64,000 nucleotides of DNA from an uncultured Tateyamaria sp. (GTDB lineage: Bacteria; Pseudomonadota; Alphaproteobacteria; Rhodobacterales; Rhodobacteraceae), in contig NZ_CANNES010000002.1 of NCBI RefSeq assembly GCF_947503705.1, forward strand, positions 186,001 to 250,000. The letters run 5' to 3'. The notes beneath the pieces are model-generated. The model was not told where the DNA came from. It saw only the letters and a program-made list of their open reading frames with translations, and made no database searches. The position numbers and the translations under genes were made by a program. This document shows positions 25,560-34,562 of the stretch, one piece after another. Within the stretch, counting starts at the first letter, position 1, and each line of letters begins with the position of its first letter.

Positions 25560-26561
25560 ATGAAACGTCGCACATTCACCGCACTTACCGCCAGCCTCAG
25601 CCTCGCGGCCAGCCTCATGGGCACATCTGCCATGGCCCAGGACAACATGCGCATCGCGCTGGTCGTCAAGGCGCTTGGCATCGGCTTTTTTGAGGCTGCC
25701 AATGAAGGCGCGCAAGAGGCCGCCGCAGAGCTGGGCAACGTCGAGGTCATCTATACCGGCCCAACCGACACCACCGCCGAAGGCCAGATCGAGGTGATCA
25801 ACGCCCTGATCGCCCAGAACGTGGATGCCATCGCCGTGTCCGCCAACGACACCGACGCGCTGGTTCCCGCCCTCAAGCGCGCGATGCAGCGTGGGATCAC
25901 GGTCATTTCCTGGGATTCCGGCGTCGCGGATGATGGCCGCATGGTCCACCTCAACCCGTCGTCCAACGCTCTGATCGGCAACATGATCGTCAAGCTGGCC
26001 GCCGACCACCTGCCCGATGGCGGTGACGTGGCGGTGCTGTCGGCCACGACCACCTCGACGAACCAGAACATCTGGATCGAAGAAATGACCAAGGTGCTGC
26101 CCAACTACCCGGGCATCAACGTTGTCTCGACCGTCTATGGAGATGATCTGGCCGACAAATCCTACCGCGAGGCCCAGGGCCTGATGCAATCCTTCCCGGA
26201 TCTGGACGCCATTATCGCGCCCACCTCCGTGGGCATCGTGGCCGCGGCCCAGGCCGTTGCGGACGCGGGCAAGATCGGTGAGGTCAACGTGACGGGCCTG
26301 GGCCTGCCGTCTGAGATGGCGGGCGCAATTGAAAGCGGCGCGTCGCAGTCCTTTGCGATCTGGAACCCCATCGATCTGGGCTACTCCGCCACGATGATTG
26401 CGCATGCGCTGGCCTCTGGTGCCGCCACGGCCGCACCCGGCGCCGAAATTTCCATCGGACGCGTGGGCACCATCACGCTAGATGACAGCAACTCTGCCGC
26501 GATGGCCGACCCGTTTGTTTATGACGCGTCCAATATCGAGCAGTTCAAGTCGATCTTCTAA
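25560..26561 (+). CDS. rhaS: Rhamnose ABC transporter, substrate-binding protein
   Basis: The 333-residue protein has a Sec signal peptide (MKRRTFTALTASLSLAASLMGTSAMA) and the periplasmic binding fold of sugar-type ABC importers, with the opening strand IALVVKALGIGFFEAANEGAQEAA and the NALIAQNVDAIAVSANDTDAL hinge region. It delivers L-rhamnose to the RhaPQ permeases. A strong AGGGAGGAAA site precedes ATG 25560. A GC-rich hairpin follows the stop before rhaT, which would favour higher expression of the binding protein than of the membrane parts. Confidence 0.93.
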   Translation: MKRRTFTALTASLSLAASLMGTSAMAQDNMRIALVVKALGIGFFEAANEGAQEAAAELGNVEVIYTGPTDTTAEGQIEVINALIAQNVDAIAVSANDTDALVPALKRAMQRGITVISWDSGVADDGRMVHLNPSSNALIGNMIVKLAADHLPDGGDVAVLSATTTSTNQNIWIEEMTKVLPNYPGINVVSTVYGDDLADKSYREAQGLMQSFPDLDAIIAPTSVGIVAAAQAVADAGKIGEVNVTGLGLPSEMAGAIESGASQSFAIWNPIDLGYSATMIAHALASGAATAAPGAEISIGRVGTITLDDSNSAAMADPFVYDASNIEQFKSIF

Positions 26562-26572
26562 AGATCGGCATG

Positions 26573-26606
26573 GCCCCCGGCGTGGTCCCAACATCGCGCC
26601 GGGGGC
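26573..26606 (+). terminator. Intra-operon hairpin between rhaS and rhaT
   Basis: A perfect 10-bp stem (GCCCCCGGCG / CGCCGGGGGC) with a 14-base loop starts 11 bp after the rhaS stop and is followed by a short TCTTT. It is probably a partial terminator or 3'-end stabiliser that lowers transport-subunit expression relative to the binding protein. Confidence 0.6.
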
Positions 26607-26624
26607 GTCTTTCCCCCAAATCGA

Positions 26625-28166
26625 GTGCCTGCAATGCTCAAGCAAACGGATAGACCTGTGCCGTCGCAAGACGTGTCCCAAAGGCACGCCGTTCTGGCAT
26701 TGAAGGGCATCACCAAAACCTTTCCCGGCGTCAAAGCACTCTCTGACGTTTCACTCAGCCTCTTTCCCGGCAAGGTCACAGCGTTGATCGGCGAGAACGG
26801 TGCGGGCAAATCCACGGTCGTGAAAATCCTGACGGGCATCTATCAACCCAACGGCGGCACAATCGAGGTCGATGGCATGCCCACCGCCTTTCCCGCGCCC
26901 CAGGACGCTGCGGATAATGGCGTCACGGCAATCCATCAGGAAACCGTCCTCTTTGACGAGCTTTCCGTCGCCGAAAACATCTTTCTCGGGCACGCCCCCC
27001 GCGGGGCCTTCGGGCTGATCGACCGCAAAGGGATGGTGGCCCAGGCCCGCGATCTGCTGAACAGCATCGGCGCCCAGATTGATCCCGAACACAAGCTGCG
27101 CGACCTTGGCATCGCCAACAAACACCTTGTCGCCATCGCCCGCGCCCTGTCCATCGACGCCCGTGTCGTGATCATGGACGAACCGACCGCCGCGCTCTCG
27201 CACAAGGAAATCGAAGAGCTCTACGAGCTGGTCGAAAGCCTCAAGGCCCAGGGCAAGGCGATCCTCTTCATCAGCCACAAGTTCGACGAAGTGTTCCGCA
27301 TCGCCGACAACTACACCGTCTTTCGCGACGGCCAACTGATCGGGGACGGCGCCATCGCCGATGTGAGCGAAACCGAATTGGTCAAGATGATGGTCGGGCG
27401 CGACGTCAGCCAGATCTTTCCCAAACGCACACCCAACCCCGGCGACACTGTGCTCAAGGTCCAAGGTTACGACCACCCAACCGAATTTGACGACATCGGC
27501 TTCACGCTGCGCACCGGCGAAATCCTCGGCTTCTACGGCCTCGTTGGCGCGGGCCGCTCCGAATTCATGCAGGCCCTTTTCGGCATCACCAGAACCTCGG
27601 CCGGCACGGTCGAAGTCAACGGCAAACAAGTCGAAATCAGATCGCCCGCCGACGCCGTCGCCAATGGCATCGTCTACGTGCCCGAAGATCGCGGGGCCCA
27701 AGGCGCGATCCTCGATCTGCCCATCTTCCAGAACATCACGCTCCCCTCGCTGGGGCGTATCTCGAACAACGGTTTCCTGCAGTTGGCTGAAGAATTCAAA
27801 CTGGCTCGCGACTATACCGAACGGCTGGACTTGCGCGCCGCCTCGCTCGACACGCCAGTGGGCAACCTGTCAGGCGGCAATCAGCAAAAGGTGGTTATCG
27901 CCAAGTGGCTCGCCACCCAACCATCAGTGATCATCCTCGATGAACCGACCAAGGGGGTCGACATCGGCTCAAAGGCGGCAGTGCACGAATTCATGGCAGA
28001 ACTGGCGGCCCAGGGCCTCGCCGTGATCATGGTCAGCTCGGAAATTCCCGAAGTGCTCGGCATGGCCGACCGGGTTATCGTCATGCGCGAGGGACGCATC
28101 GCAACCGAGCTAGCGGGCGATGATCTGACACCCGAAACGCTTGTCCGCCACGCTGCCGGTATCTGA
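26625..28166 (+). CDS. rhaT: Rhamnose ABC transporter, ATP-binding protein (two NBDs)
   Basis: The 513-residue protein has the tandem ATPase layout of sugar importers. The first domain has Walker A GENGAGKST, a LRDLGIANKHLVAIARAL signature and VIMDEPTAALS. The second has a degenerate Walker A (GLVGAGRSEF), a full LSGGNQQKVVIAKWL signature and VIILDEPTKGVDIGSK. This asymmetry is normal for the RbsA/XylG/RhaT type. The start is GTG 26625 or ATG 26634. The next gene (rhaP) follows after 11 bp. Confidence 0.93.
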   Translation: MPAMLKQTDRPVPSQDVSQRHAVLALKGITKTFPGVKALSDVSLSLFPGKVTALIGENGAGKSTVVKILTGIYQPNGGTIEVDGMPTAFPAPQDAADNGVTAIHQETVLFDELSVAENIFLGHAPRGAFGLIDRKGMVAQARDLLNSIGAQIDPEHKLRDLGIANKHLVAIARALSIDARVVIMDEPTAALSHKEIEELYELVESLKAQGKAILFISHKFDEVFRIADNYTVFRDGQLIGDGAIADVSETELVKMMVGRDVSQIFPKRTPNPGDTVLKVQGYDHPTEFDDIGFTLRTGEILGFYGLVGAGRSEFMQALFGITRTSAGTVEVNGKQVEIRSPADAVANGIVYVPEDRGAQGAILDLPIFQNITLPSLGRISNNGFLQLAEEFKLARDYTERLDLRAASLDTPVGNLSGGNQQKVVIAKWLATQPSVIILDEPTKGVDIGSKAAVHEFMAELAAQGLAVIMVSSEIPEVLGMADRVIVMREGRIATELAGDDLTPETLVRHAAGI

Positions 28167-28177
28167 GGGGACCCGCC

Positions 28178-29161
28178 ATGCTCAAACGTCTGATTTCCAC
28201 CCGAGAGACGCTTCTGATGGCGGCCATCGTACTGCTGCTGGTCCTGATCTCGTCGCGCTTTCCCGCCTTTATCGGGCCATCCAACCTGGCGCGGGTCTTC
28301 AACGACACCTCGCCCCTGATCCTGCTGGCCATCGGCCAGATGATCGTGATCCTGACCAAATGCATCGACCTCAGTGTGGCAGCAAACCTTGCGCTCACAG
28401 GGATGGTCGTGTCCATGATCAACGTGGCCGCACCCGGCCTGCCCATGATCTTTATTCTGATGATCGCCGTGGGTCTCGGCACGCTTTTGGGCATGTTCAA
28501 CGGCCTGCTGGTGTGGAAGCTCAGCATCCCGCCTATCGTTGTCACCCTTGGTACGATGACCATCTTTCGCGGAATTATCTTTCTGATTTCAGACGGAAAA
28601 TGGGTGAACAGTCACGAGATGAGCGCCGCGTTCAAGGCCTTTCCACGCACCATCCTTCTGGGCCTTCCGGTCCTCAGTTGGATCGCGATCATCGCCGTCA
28701 TCCTCTTTACCATCGTGATGACACGCACAACCTTGGGCCGCGCATTCTATGCTGCGGGCGGCAATCCCCATGCGGCCACGTATGCTGGCATCAACGTGGG
28801 CAAGACCCAATTCTGGGCCTTCACCATTTCGGGCGCACTGGCGGGGTTGGCGGGCTACCTCTGGGTGTCGCGGTTCGCCGTGGCTTACGTCGATATCGCG
28901 GGCGGGTTCGAGTTGGACGTGGTCGCGGCTTGCGTTATCGGCGGCGTGTCGATCATGGGCGGCATCGGCACAGTGGCGGGGGCCTTGCTCGGCGCCCTCT
29001 TCCTCGGCATCATCAAGAACGCGCTGCCGGTCGTCGACATCTCGCCCTTCTGGCAACTGGCCATCTCGGGCGGCGCGATCATCATCGCCGTGGCGCTCAA
29101 CGCCCAAGCCAATCGCAAAAAGGGCCGCATTATCCTCAAACAGGCAGAACACGCGACATGA
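28178..29161 (+). CDS. rhaP: Rhamnose ABC transporter permease
   Basis: The 327-residue integral membrane protein has eight or more hydrophobic segments and the sugar-permease loop GRAFYAAGGNPHAATYAGINVGK, which contacts the ATPase. It also has the IGGVSIMGGIGTVAGALLG segment of the RbsC-like family. It forms the membrane channel with RhaQ. Its stop overlaps the rhaQ start (ATGA at 29158-29161), consistent with equimolar production of the two permeases. Confidence 0.92.
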   Translation: MLKRLISTRETLLMAAIVLLLVLISSRFPAFIGPSNLARVFNDTSPLILLAIGQMIVILTKCIDLSVAANLALTGMVVSMINVAAPGLPMIFILMIAVGLGTLLGMFNGLLVWKLSIPPIVVTLGTMTIFRGIIFLISDGKWVNSHEMSAAFKAFPRTILLGLPVLSWIAIIAVILFTIVMTRTTLGRAFYAAGGNPHAATYAGINVGKTQFWAFTISGALAGLAGYLWVSRFAVAYVDIAGGFELDVVAACVIGGVSIMGGIGTVAGALLGALFLGIIKNALPVVDISPFWQLAISGGAIIIAVALNAQANRKKGRIILKQAEHAT

Positions 29162-30144
29162 GCACCACCGACCGCCATATCCCCGACCGCCTGCGCTCCC
29201 GGCTGGAACAGCGGCTCAAAAGCTGGGAAACCTTGCTGTTGCTCGTGGCAATTGCCATCTTTGTAGCCAACAGCTTTGCCTCTCCCTATTTCCTCAACGC
29301 CTGGAACCTCAGCGACGCCACCTTCAACTTTACCGAAAAGGCGATGATCGCCTTTGCCATGGCCCTGCTGATCATCTCGGGCGAGATTGACCTGTCCGTC
29401 GCCGCCATCATTGCGCTGGCCTCCACCGCCATGGGGGCGGCAGTCCAGATGGGCGTGGGCACGCCGGGTCTGGTGCTGATCGGGCTTGGTGTTGGTCTGC
29501 TTTGCGGCGCATTCAACGGGGTGCTTGTCACCCGCTTTGGCTTGCCCTCCATTGTCGTGACCATCGGCACCATGAGCCTGTTTCGCGGCATCAGCTTTAT
29601 CGTGCTGGGTGATCAAGCCTACGGCGGTTATCCGTCGTCTTTTCAATGGTTTGGCCAAGGCTACATCTGGTGGGTGATATCCTTCGAATTTGTCCTTTTC
29701 GGGATCATCGCCGCGATCTATGCGGTGCTCTTGCACAAAACCAACTTTGGCCGCGCCGTTTATGCAATCGGCAACAACCCGACCGGCGCGATGTTCTCTG
29801 GTATCCGGGTGCAACGGGTAAAATTCACGCTCTTCCTGCTCACCGGTCTCATGTCGGGCATCGCCGCCGTCTGTTTGACCGCGCGTCTCGGCTCCACCCG
29901 CCCCTCCATCGCGACGGGGTGGGAATTGGAGGTGGTCACCATGGTCGTCCTGGGTGGCGTCAGCATCCTGGGCGGCTCGGGCACCATCGTGGGCGTCGTC
30001 ATCGCGGCCTTTGTCATGGGGCTGGTCACCTTTGGGCTGGGCCTCTTGAACGTGCCGGGCATCGTGATGTCCATCGTGATCGGCGCACTTTTGATCGGGG
30101 TCATCGCCCTGCCCCGGCTCTGGTCCATGTGGCGGCGCGCCTGA
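29158..30144 (+). CDS. rhaQ: Rhamnose ABC transporter permease
   Basis: This 328-residue permease is paralogous to RhaP. It has a hydrophilic N-terminus of about 30 residues, multiple membrane helices, the ATPase-contact loop [25 protein letters not shown] and the [16 protein letters not shown] segment. Its stop overlaps the start of the mutarotase gene by one base, so the whole block is tightly coupled. The pairing of two distinct permeases is the rule for RhaSTPQ importers. Confidence 0.92.
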   Translation: MSTTDRHIPDRLRSRLEQRLKSWETLLLLVAIAIFVANSFASPYFLNAWNLSDATFNFTEKAMIAFAMALLIISGEIDLSVAAIIALASTAMGAAVQMGVGTPGLVLIGLGVGLLCGAFNGVLVTRFGLPSIVVTIGTMSLFRGISFIVLGDQAYGGYPSSFQWFGQGYIWWVISFEFVLFGIIAAIYAVLLHKTNFGRAVYAIGNNPTGAMFSGIRVQRVKFTLFLLTGLMSGIAAVCLTARLGSTRPSIATGWELEVVTMVVLGGVSILGGSGTIVGVVIAAFVMGLVTFGLGLLNVPGIVMSIVIGALLIGVIALPRLWSMWRRA

Positions 30145-30458
30145 TGGAAAAATATGCCTTCAAGATGAAGCTCAACCCCGGTTGCCGCGCCGAATATATC
30201 AAGCGCCACGACGAGATTTGGCCGGAATTGACCGCCCTTTTGCAAGAGGCAGGCGTGTCCGATTATTCGATCCATCTGGATGCGGAAACGGACATCCTTT
30301 TTGCCGTACTGTGGCGTACGGATGGGCACGGGATGGACACGTTGCCCGCCCACCCCGTGATGCAGAAATGGTGGGCGCACATGGCCGACATCATGGAGAC
30401 GCATCCCAGCCTTGAACCCATCGCCACGCCCCTTGAAACGGTCTTTCACCAGCCATGA
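30144..30458 (+). CDS. rhaM: L-rhamnose mutarotase
   Basis: This 104-residue protein matches L-rhamnose mutarotases (RhaM of E. coli, RhaU of rhizobia). Family residues visible are [26 protein letters not shown] with the catalytic-region His, [16 protein letters not shown], and the [12 protein letters not shown] block with paired Trp. It speeds conversion between alpha and beta anomers so that imported sugar reaches the form used by the isomerase. It overlaps both neighbours: 1 bp with rhaQ and 4 bp with rhaK. Confidence 0.95.
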   Translation: MEKYAFKMKLNPGCRAEYIKRHDEIWPELTALLQEAGVSDYSIHLDAETDILFAVLWRTDGHGMDTLPAHPVMQKWWAHMADIMETHPSLEPIATPLETVFHQP

Positions 30459-31843
30459 CCCCGCGCCACATCGCCGTCATCGACATTGGCAAGACCAACG
30501 CCAAGCTTGTGCTGGTCGATGCCGCCGACCTGTCCGAAATCGCGGTAATCACGCGGCCCAACGCCGTACGACCCGGCCCGCCCTGGCCCCATTTCGACGT
30601 CGAAGGGCATTGGGATTTTCTGCGCGCGGGCCTGCGCGACCTTCATGCCGCACATGGGATCGACGCCATCTCGGTCACCACCCACGGGGCCTGTGCTGCC
30701 TTGCTGGATGAAAAGGGGGACTTGGCCGCGCCGATCCTGGATTATGAACACGCGGGGCCCGATGATCTGGCCCGGGAATACGCGGCGATCCGTCCCCCTT
30801 TCTCGGAAACCGGATCGCCCAAGCTCGCTGGCGGCCTCAACATCGGCGCCCAGCTTTATTGGCAGTTTCGACAGGACCCGACCCTGCGGGGACGCACCGA
30901 AACGATTGTCACATATCCGCAGTTTTGGGGCGCTCTGCTGACGGGCAAAGTGGCGATGGATGTGACGTCGCTGGGCTGTCACACCGATCTTTGGAACCCG
31001 CATGAGGGTACGTTTTCATCGCTGGTGGCGGGGCTGGAAATGGCGGACAAACTGCCGCCCGTGCGCAAACCCTGGGAGGTGCTGGGGCCGATCTTGCCTG
31101 CCATCGCAACCGAGACGGGGCTATGCCCCGGCACTCCGGTCCATTGTGGTATTCACGACTCCAACGCTTCGCTCTTGCCCTACATCCTGGCGCATGACGC
31201 GCCGTTCAGCGTTGTGTCCTCAGGCACCTGGGTTGTCGCGATGTCAGTGGGCGGCACGCCAGTGGTGCTGAACCCCGACCTTGATGCCTTGATCAACGTG
31301 ACGGCGCATGGCACGCCCGCCCCCTCCGCGCGGTTCATGGGGGGGCGAGAGCATGATCTGGCCACAGGCGGTCCTTATCCCGACCCCACGGATGATGATC
31401 TGGATGCGGTGATGGCGCGGCAGGTCATGCTGTTGCCTGCAGTTGTGCCGGAAACAGGACCGTTCAAAGGGCAAAGCGCCACCTGGATCGGCCCCGAACC
31501 CGCGGTTGGCACCGTACGGCGCGGGGCGGCGGTGGCCCTTTATCTTGCGCTGGTGACGGCGGAATGCCTGCGCAATATCGGCCATGCCGGCGCGGTCATT
31601 GTGGAGGGACCTTTTGCGGGCAATACGGTCTATCTTGAGATGCTGGCCGCAGCGACGGGCAGCGCCGTGTTTTCCGCCGCGGGCGTCACGGGCACCAGCG
31701 CAGGCGCCGCCCTGCTGGCTTGTGATCCAAAGACTGTGCGCCCGAGCCAGAACCGGCGGATTGTGCCGCCCGCAGAGCGCGTTGCACAGCTGCAAGACTA
31801 CGCCCAAATGTGGCAAACGCATCTGGATCAGCGCAGCCTCTAA
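30455..31843 (+). CDS. rhaK: L-rhamnulokinase-type FGGY sugar kinase
   Basis: This 462-residue kinase has the ASKHA fold phosphate loop near the start ([17 protein letters not shown]), [13 protein letters not shown], the substrate region [10 protein letters not shown], the [13 protein letters not shown] phosphate-2 strand, and the adenosine region [15 protein letters not shown]. It resembles the rhizobial RhaK clade more than the E. coli RhaB. It phosphorylates rhamnulose at O1. In R. leguminosarum RhaK is also required for rhamnose uptake, so a similar dual role is possible here. It is the last gene of the operon and is followed by a terminator at 31847. Confidence 0.92.
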   Translation: MTPRHIAVIDIGKTNAKLVLVDAADLSEIAVITRPNAVRPGPPWPHFDVEGHWDFLRAGLRDLHAAHGIDAISVTTHGACAALLDEKGDLAAPILDYEHAGPDDLAREYAAIRPPFSETGSPKLAGGLNIGAQLYWQFRQDPTLRGRTETIVTYPQFWGALLTGKVAMDVTSLGCHTDLWNPHEGTFSSLVAGLEMADKLPPVRKPWEVLGPILPAIATETGLCPGTPVHCGIHDSNASLLPYILAHDAPFSVVSSGTWVVAMSVGGTPVVLNPDLDALINVTAHGTPAPSARFMGGREHDLATGGPYPDPTDDDLDAVMARQVMLLPAVVPETGPFKGQSATWIGPEPAVGTVRRGAAVALYLALVTAECLRNIGHAGAVIVEGPFAGNTVYLEMLAAATGSAVFSAAGVTGTSAGAALLACDPKTVRPSQNRRIVPPAERVAQLQDYAQMWQTHLDQRSL

Positions 31844-31846
31844 AGG

Positions 31847-31865
31847 AACAGGCAAACCTGTTTTT
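31847..31865 (+). terminator. Intrinsic terminator of the rha transport operon
   Basis: A short stem (AACAGG / CCTGTT, loop CAAA) running into five T residues begins 4 bp after the rhaK stop. The stem is only 6 bp, but position and T-run fit an intrinsic terminator. Confidence 0.6.
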
Positions 31866-31930
31866 CAATGTTCTGCCGGGCGCGAAGAAGGGGAAGAATG
31901 ACGCTGTATCCAGCAGCGAACGGCGCGGTT

Positions 31931-31946
31931 TGTCCCCGCGGGGACA
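31931..31946. promoter_or_regulatory. 16-bp perfect palindrome downstream of rhaK
   Basis: TGTCCCCGCGGGGACA reads identically on both strands. It lies 88 bp past rhaK and 90 bp before the 116-residue protein gene. It could be an operator for that gene. No regulator class is assigned. Confidence 0.35.
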
Positions 31947-32036
31947 TAACAAAAGGTTAATTTCCGGCCCTCAAGGGACTTGAAAAATAGTTAATGTTCT
32001 TTATTTGTTCTTGCATGAGAGAACGGAGCATGACCC

Positions 32037-32387
32037 ATGTCCTATCATTCACATCAACCGGGCCTGTTTGATCCTGCGCAGGGTGCGTTGCCGATTTCAG
32101 CGCCAGAGCCCGCGACCGAAAAACAGATTGCTTTTGCCCAATCGCTCGCCGCGCGCACCGGTATAAAACTGCCTGCGGCCCTCTTTCGCGACCGGGCCGC
32201 ATTGTCGGCGTGGATCGACCGGGCCAAGCCCGCGCAGCCGAAGGGCCGTTTCGCCAACTACCCCAGCGCCAAACAGGTCCAGTTTGCCGAACGGATCGCG
32301 CGCCTCAAACGCCGACAGATCCCGAGCGAATGTTTCAAGGACAAGACCATGATGTCGCGCTGGATCGACGGGAACAAACCGCGCTGA
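32037..32387 (+). CDS. Two-repeat small protein of unknown function
   Basis: I do not recognise a named family. The 116-residue protein consists of a 25-residue leader and two copies of a motif of about 40 residues: residues 27-63 (EKQIAFAQSLAART...RDRAALSAWID) and 75-112 (AKQVQFAERIARLK...KDKTMMSRWID). Shared positions are K-Q-[IV]-x-F-A, then a Pro-containing loop, [RK]-D-[RK], and a closing S-x-W-I-D. The protein is basic and has no signal peptide or membrane segment, so nucleic-acid or protein binding is plausible but unproved. An ACGGAG site precedes ATG 32037. Confidence 0.8.
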   Translation: MSYHSHQPGLFDPAQGALPISAPEPATEKQIAFAQSLAARTGIKLPAALFRDRAALSAWIDRAKPAQPKGRFANYPSAKQVQFAERIARLKRRQIPSECFKDKTMMSRWIDGNKPR

Positions 32388-32441
32388 GCCTGCGTCGGTT
32401 TGACCCTCTGTCATGGGCGCGCGCAGCCCTAGATGTGGAAC

Positions 32442-32831
32442 ATGACAGAGAAAACACGCGTCCTATACAATGCTGACTGCCCGGTCTGCCGGTTCGAGAT
32501 TGACCATTACGCCGCCTATAGCGCGGCCAAGGCCCTGCCCATCGGCTTTGACGATCTGAACAGCGATGCCCTGCACGAATGGGGCATCAGCGCCGATGAT
32601 GCCACGCGGCGGCTGCATGTCCTGAAAGACGGAGCACTCTATTCCGGCATCCCTGCGTTCATCGTGCTGTGGCAGGATATGCCGCGCTATCGCCCGCTTG
32701 CGCGGCTGGTATCCCTGCCCGGTGTGAATTGGCTGGCGGTGCAGGTCTACGACCGCATTCTTGCCCCCCTGCTTTATCGCTGGAACCTGCGCCGGATGAA
32801 GAAGGGTGCCGAAACGTCAACGCAGATGTGA
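32442..32831 (+). CDS. DCC-family thiol-disulfide oxidoreductase (DUF393)
   Basis: This 129-residue protein opens with RVLYNADCPVCRFEI, whose CPVC pair (C13, C16) and preceding Asp define the DCC family of thioredoxin-like proteins. A later segment with ALYSGIPAFIVLW and a conserved LPGV continues the pattern. These proteins are presumed thiol-disulfide oxidoreductases with unknown partners. ATG 32433, three codons upstream, is a possible alternative start. The gene lies 47 bp before the hemolysin III-like gene on the same strand. Confidence 0.88.
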   Translation: MTEKTRVLYNADCPVCRFEIDHYAAYSAAKALPIGFDDLNSDALHEWGISADDATRRLHVLKDGALYSGIPAFIVLWQDMPRYRPLARLVSLPGVNWLAVQVYDRILAPLLYRWNLRRMKKGAETSTQM

Positions 32832-32878
32832 GGGCTTTGACGCTGGACTGAGACCGTTGCAACCGTCAGGCTGGTGCC

Positions 32879-33511
32879 ATGGCTTATCCCTATTCCTTGC
32901 GTGAAACGCTGGCCGATGCGTCGGTTCATTTTGTGGGTGTGGTTGGCGGGATCATCGCCTGTGTCGCTCTGATCCTGCACGTTGTGCAAACCCAACCGGT
33001 CGACGAGATCGCCGCCACCAGCATTTACGGCGGCGTCGTCATCTTTGCCATGATCGCCTCTGCCGCCTATCACCTGGTGCCGTGGGAGCGGGCGCGGCCC
33101 GTCTTTTTGCGGATTGATCACGCCTCTATCTATCTCAAGATTGCGGCCACCTACACGCCGCTGGTCGTATTGATCGGGTCCGGCTTTGCTTATGTGGTGC
33201 TGGCGGGGGTTTGGGCCGTGGCCTTGATTGGCGCGATTGCCAAGGTCTGTTTCTTGACCGCGGATGGGCGCGGCGCCTTGTGGCTGTATCTGGCTATGGG
33301 ATGGGCCAGCGTGTTGCTGATCTGGCCCATGTGGCAATCGCTGCCCGGTATCGCCACGACCCTCGTGGTGGCAGGTGGCCTGCTTTATACTATTGGCGCG
33401 TTGATTTTTGCCCGCGACGGGATGCGTTATCAAAACGCCATCTGGCACGTATTTGTCCTGTCCGCCTCGGCCTGCTTCTTTGGTGCGATTACAGTCGGCG
33501 TCTCAGCCTGA
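32879..33511 (+). CDS. Hemolysin III / PAQR-family membrane protein
   Basis: The 210-residue protein has seven predicted membrane helices and the conserved polar residues of the HlyIII/PAQR family: HFVGVVGG near the start, SAAYHLVPW, RIDHASIYLKIAATYTP and the late NAIWHVFVL. The Ser, Asp and three His positions form the proposed metal-hydrolase centre of the superfamily. Despite the name, bacterial members are mostly not toxins; the cellular role is unknown. Its end overlaps the end of the convergent DUF6455 gene by 9 bp. Confidence 0.9.
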   Translation: MAYPYSLRETLADASVHFVGVVGGIIACVALILHVVQTQPVDEIAATSIYGGVVIFAMIASAAYHLVPWERARPVFLRIDHASIYLKIAATYTPLVVLIGSGFAYVVLAGVWAVALIGAIAKVCFLTADGRGALWLYLAMGWASVLLIWPMWQSLPGIATTLVVAGGLLYTIGALIFARDGMRYQNAIWHVFVLSASACFFGAITVGVSA

Positions 33512-33763
33512 GCGGGCGGCGAGATCGGCAAATTGCTGGGCGTTGCGGCAAAAGGCCGGAGTTTCGGAGACCGCCCCTTTTTGCTGGTCCAGCCATTCGG
33601 CGCATTCGCCAGGACGGGTGCAGCCCGTACAGCGCAGCACCATGTCGGCCAGATCGCCGGGGGCCATATCGGCGCGCATGGCCGCCTCTTCAAGGTCGAG
33701 CCCACGGGCGGTTGCCATACGGTCCACCAAAGCGGCGTGATGTTTCAAACGTGTGTCGGTCAT
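33503..33763 (-). CDS. DUF6455-like four-cysteine small protein
   Basis: This 86-residue protein has an alpha-helical N-terminus with a MADMAPGDLADM-like segment and four cysteines at C45, C48, C54 and C72 (CTGCTRPGEC and AFC). The arrangement is typical of a family common in Rhodobacterales and annotated as DUF6455. The cysteines could bind zinc or iron-sulfur, which is inference. ATG 33763 is chosen because the upstream in-frame segment is not family-like. Confidence 0.75.
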   Translation of the reverse strand: MTDTRLKHHAALVDRMATARGLDLEEAAMRADMAPGDLADMVLRCTGCTRPGECAEWLDQQKGAVSETPAFCRNAQQFADLAARSG

Positions 33764-33833
33764 GATCCAGCCCTTTCGCTGATGCCTTGCCTCTAACGTC
33801 ACATGGGCCGGGCATGGGTCGCTTTGACCCAGA

Positions 33834-34184
33834 TCAAATGGCGTCCAGATAGGCCCGCACGCAGGTCTGGACGTGCCGAAATCGGTCCCCGCCCAGATGT
33901 TTGCCGCCGTACCAGCGGGTCACGATGATCAGGTGATCCTTGAGGCCCTCGCGCATCAGCATGCGGATGATGACCATACCCGCACCACTTTCGCCGTCGT
34001 CGCCTTTGATCGGGCCACCGTTTTCTAGATCAGCCGCCCAGGTGTTGTGCGTTGCCTTGGCATAGGCGCGGTCCTGTTTGAGGTCGGCCAAAGCGGCATC
34101 GATTGCCGCCCTGTCGGTCACACGGCAACCCGAGACCGCGTATTTCGACCCCCGGTCGCTGAGGATTTGGCCCAGTTGTTTCAA
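33834..34184 (-). CDS. IMPACT/YigZ N-terminal-family protein
   Basis: The 116-residue protein consists of the UPF0029/IMPACT N-terminal fold only. The family signatures are KATHNTWAADLENGGPIKGDDGESGAGMVIIRML and TRWYGGKHLGGDRFRHV. E. coli YigZ and eukaryotic IMPACT have an additional C-terminal domain that is absent here, making this a short form. The molecular function is unclear; IMPACT is linked to translational control. It is a single gene, 102 bp from the divergent membrane protein gene. Confidence 0.87.
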   Translation of the reverse strand: MKQLGQILSDRGSKYAVSGCRVTDRAAIDAALADLKQDRAYAKATHNTWAADLENGGPIKGDDGESGAGMVIIRMLMREGLKDHLIIVTRWYGGKHLGGDRFRHVQTCVRAYLDAI

Positions 34185-34286
34185 GGTAAGGTTTCCCCCA
34201 CCGGACGCCGGGGGCCGCCCGTGCTAGCGTGATTGCATTGAACGACGCTTTTTCCGCACTTTTTCTTTTTCGATGGATTTTGCACC

Positions 34287-34562
34287 ATGGCATTCCTTCA
34301 ATCGGTTCCCCCCTACCTGCTCGAAGTGATCGGGCTAGCCGGTTTTGCCCTTTATGTGATGAATTACGGGCTATTGACCATGCAATGGCTAAACAGCAAC
34401 TGCGCGATGTATTTTGCTGTCAACCTGATGGCGGCCAGTTTTGTATTGATCGGGCTGGCGGGCAGTTTCAACCTGGCCGCTGCCCTGATCCAGGGGTTTT
34501 TCGTGGTGATGTCGACGCTGGGTCTGTGCCTTCGCCTGCGCAAGAGGGACGCCGCCCGCTAG
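34287..34562 (+). CDS. Small membrane protein (CBU_0592-like)
   Basis: The 91-residue protein has three hydrophobic segments (YLLEVIGLAGFALYVMNYGL; MYFAVNLMAASFVLIGLAG; NLAAALIQGFFVVMSTLGLCL) and a short basic tail. The GFALYVMNYGLLTM start and the FNLAAALIQGFF segment match the uncharacterised CBU_0592-type family. No function can be assigned. Its stop overlaps the stop of the convergent metallopeptidase gene. Confidence 0.75.
   Translation: MAFLQSVPPYLLEVIGLAGFALYVMNYGLLTMQWLNSNCAMYFAVNLMAASFVLIGLAGSFNLAAALIQGFFVVMSTLGLCLRLRKRDAAR

Noticed and set aside
32879-33511. Hemolysin III-like protein as a toxin
   Set aside because: The family name is historical; the PAQR-type motifs and context give no support for a toxin role.
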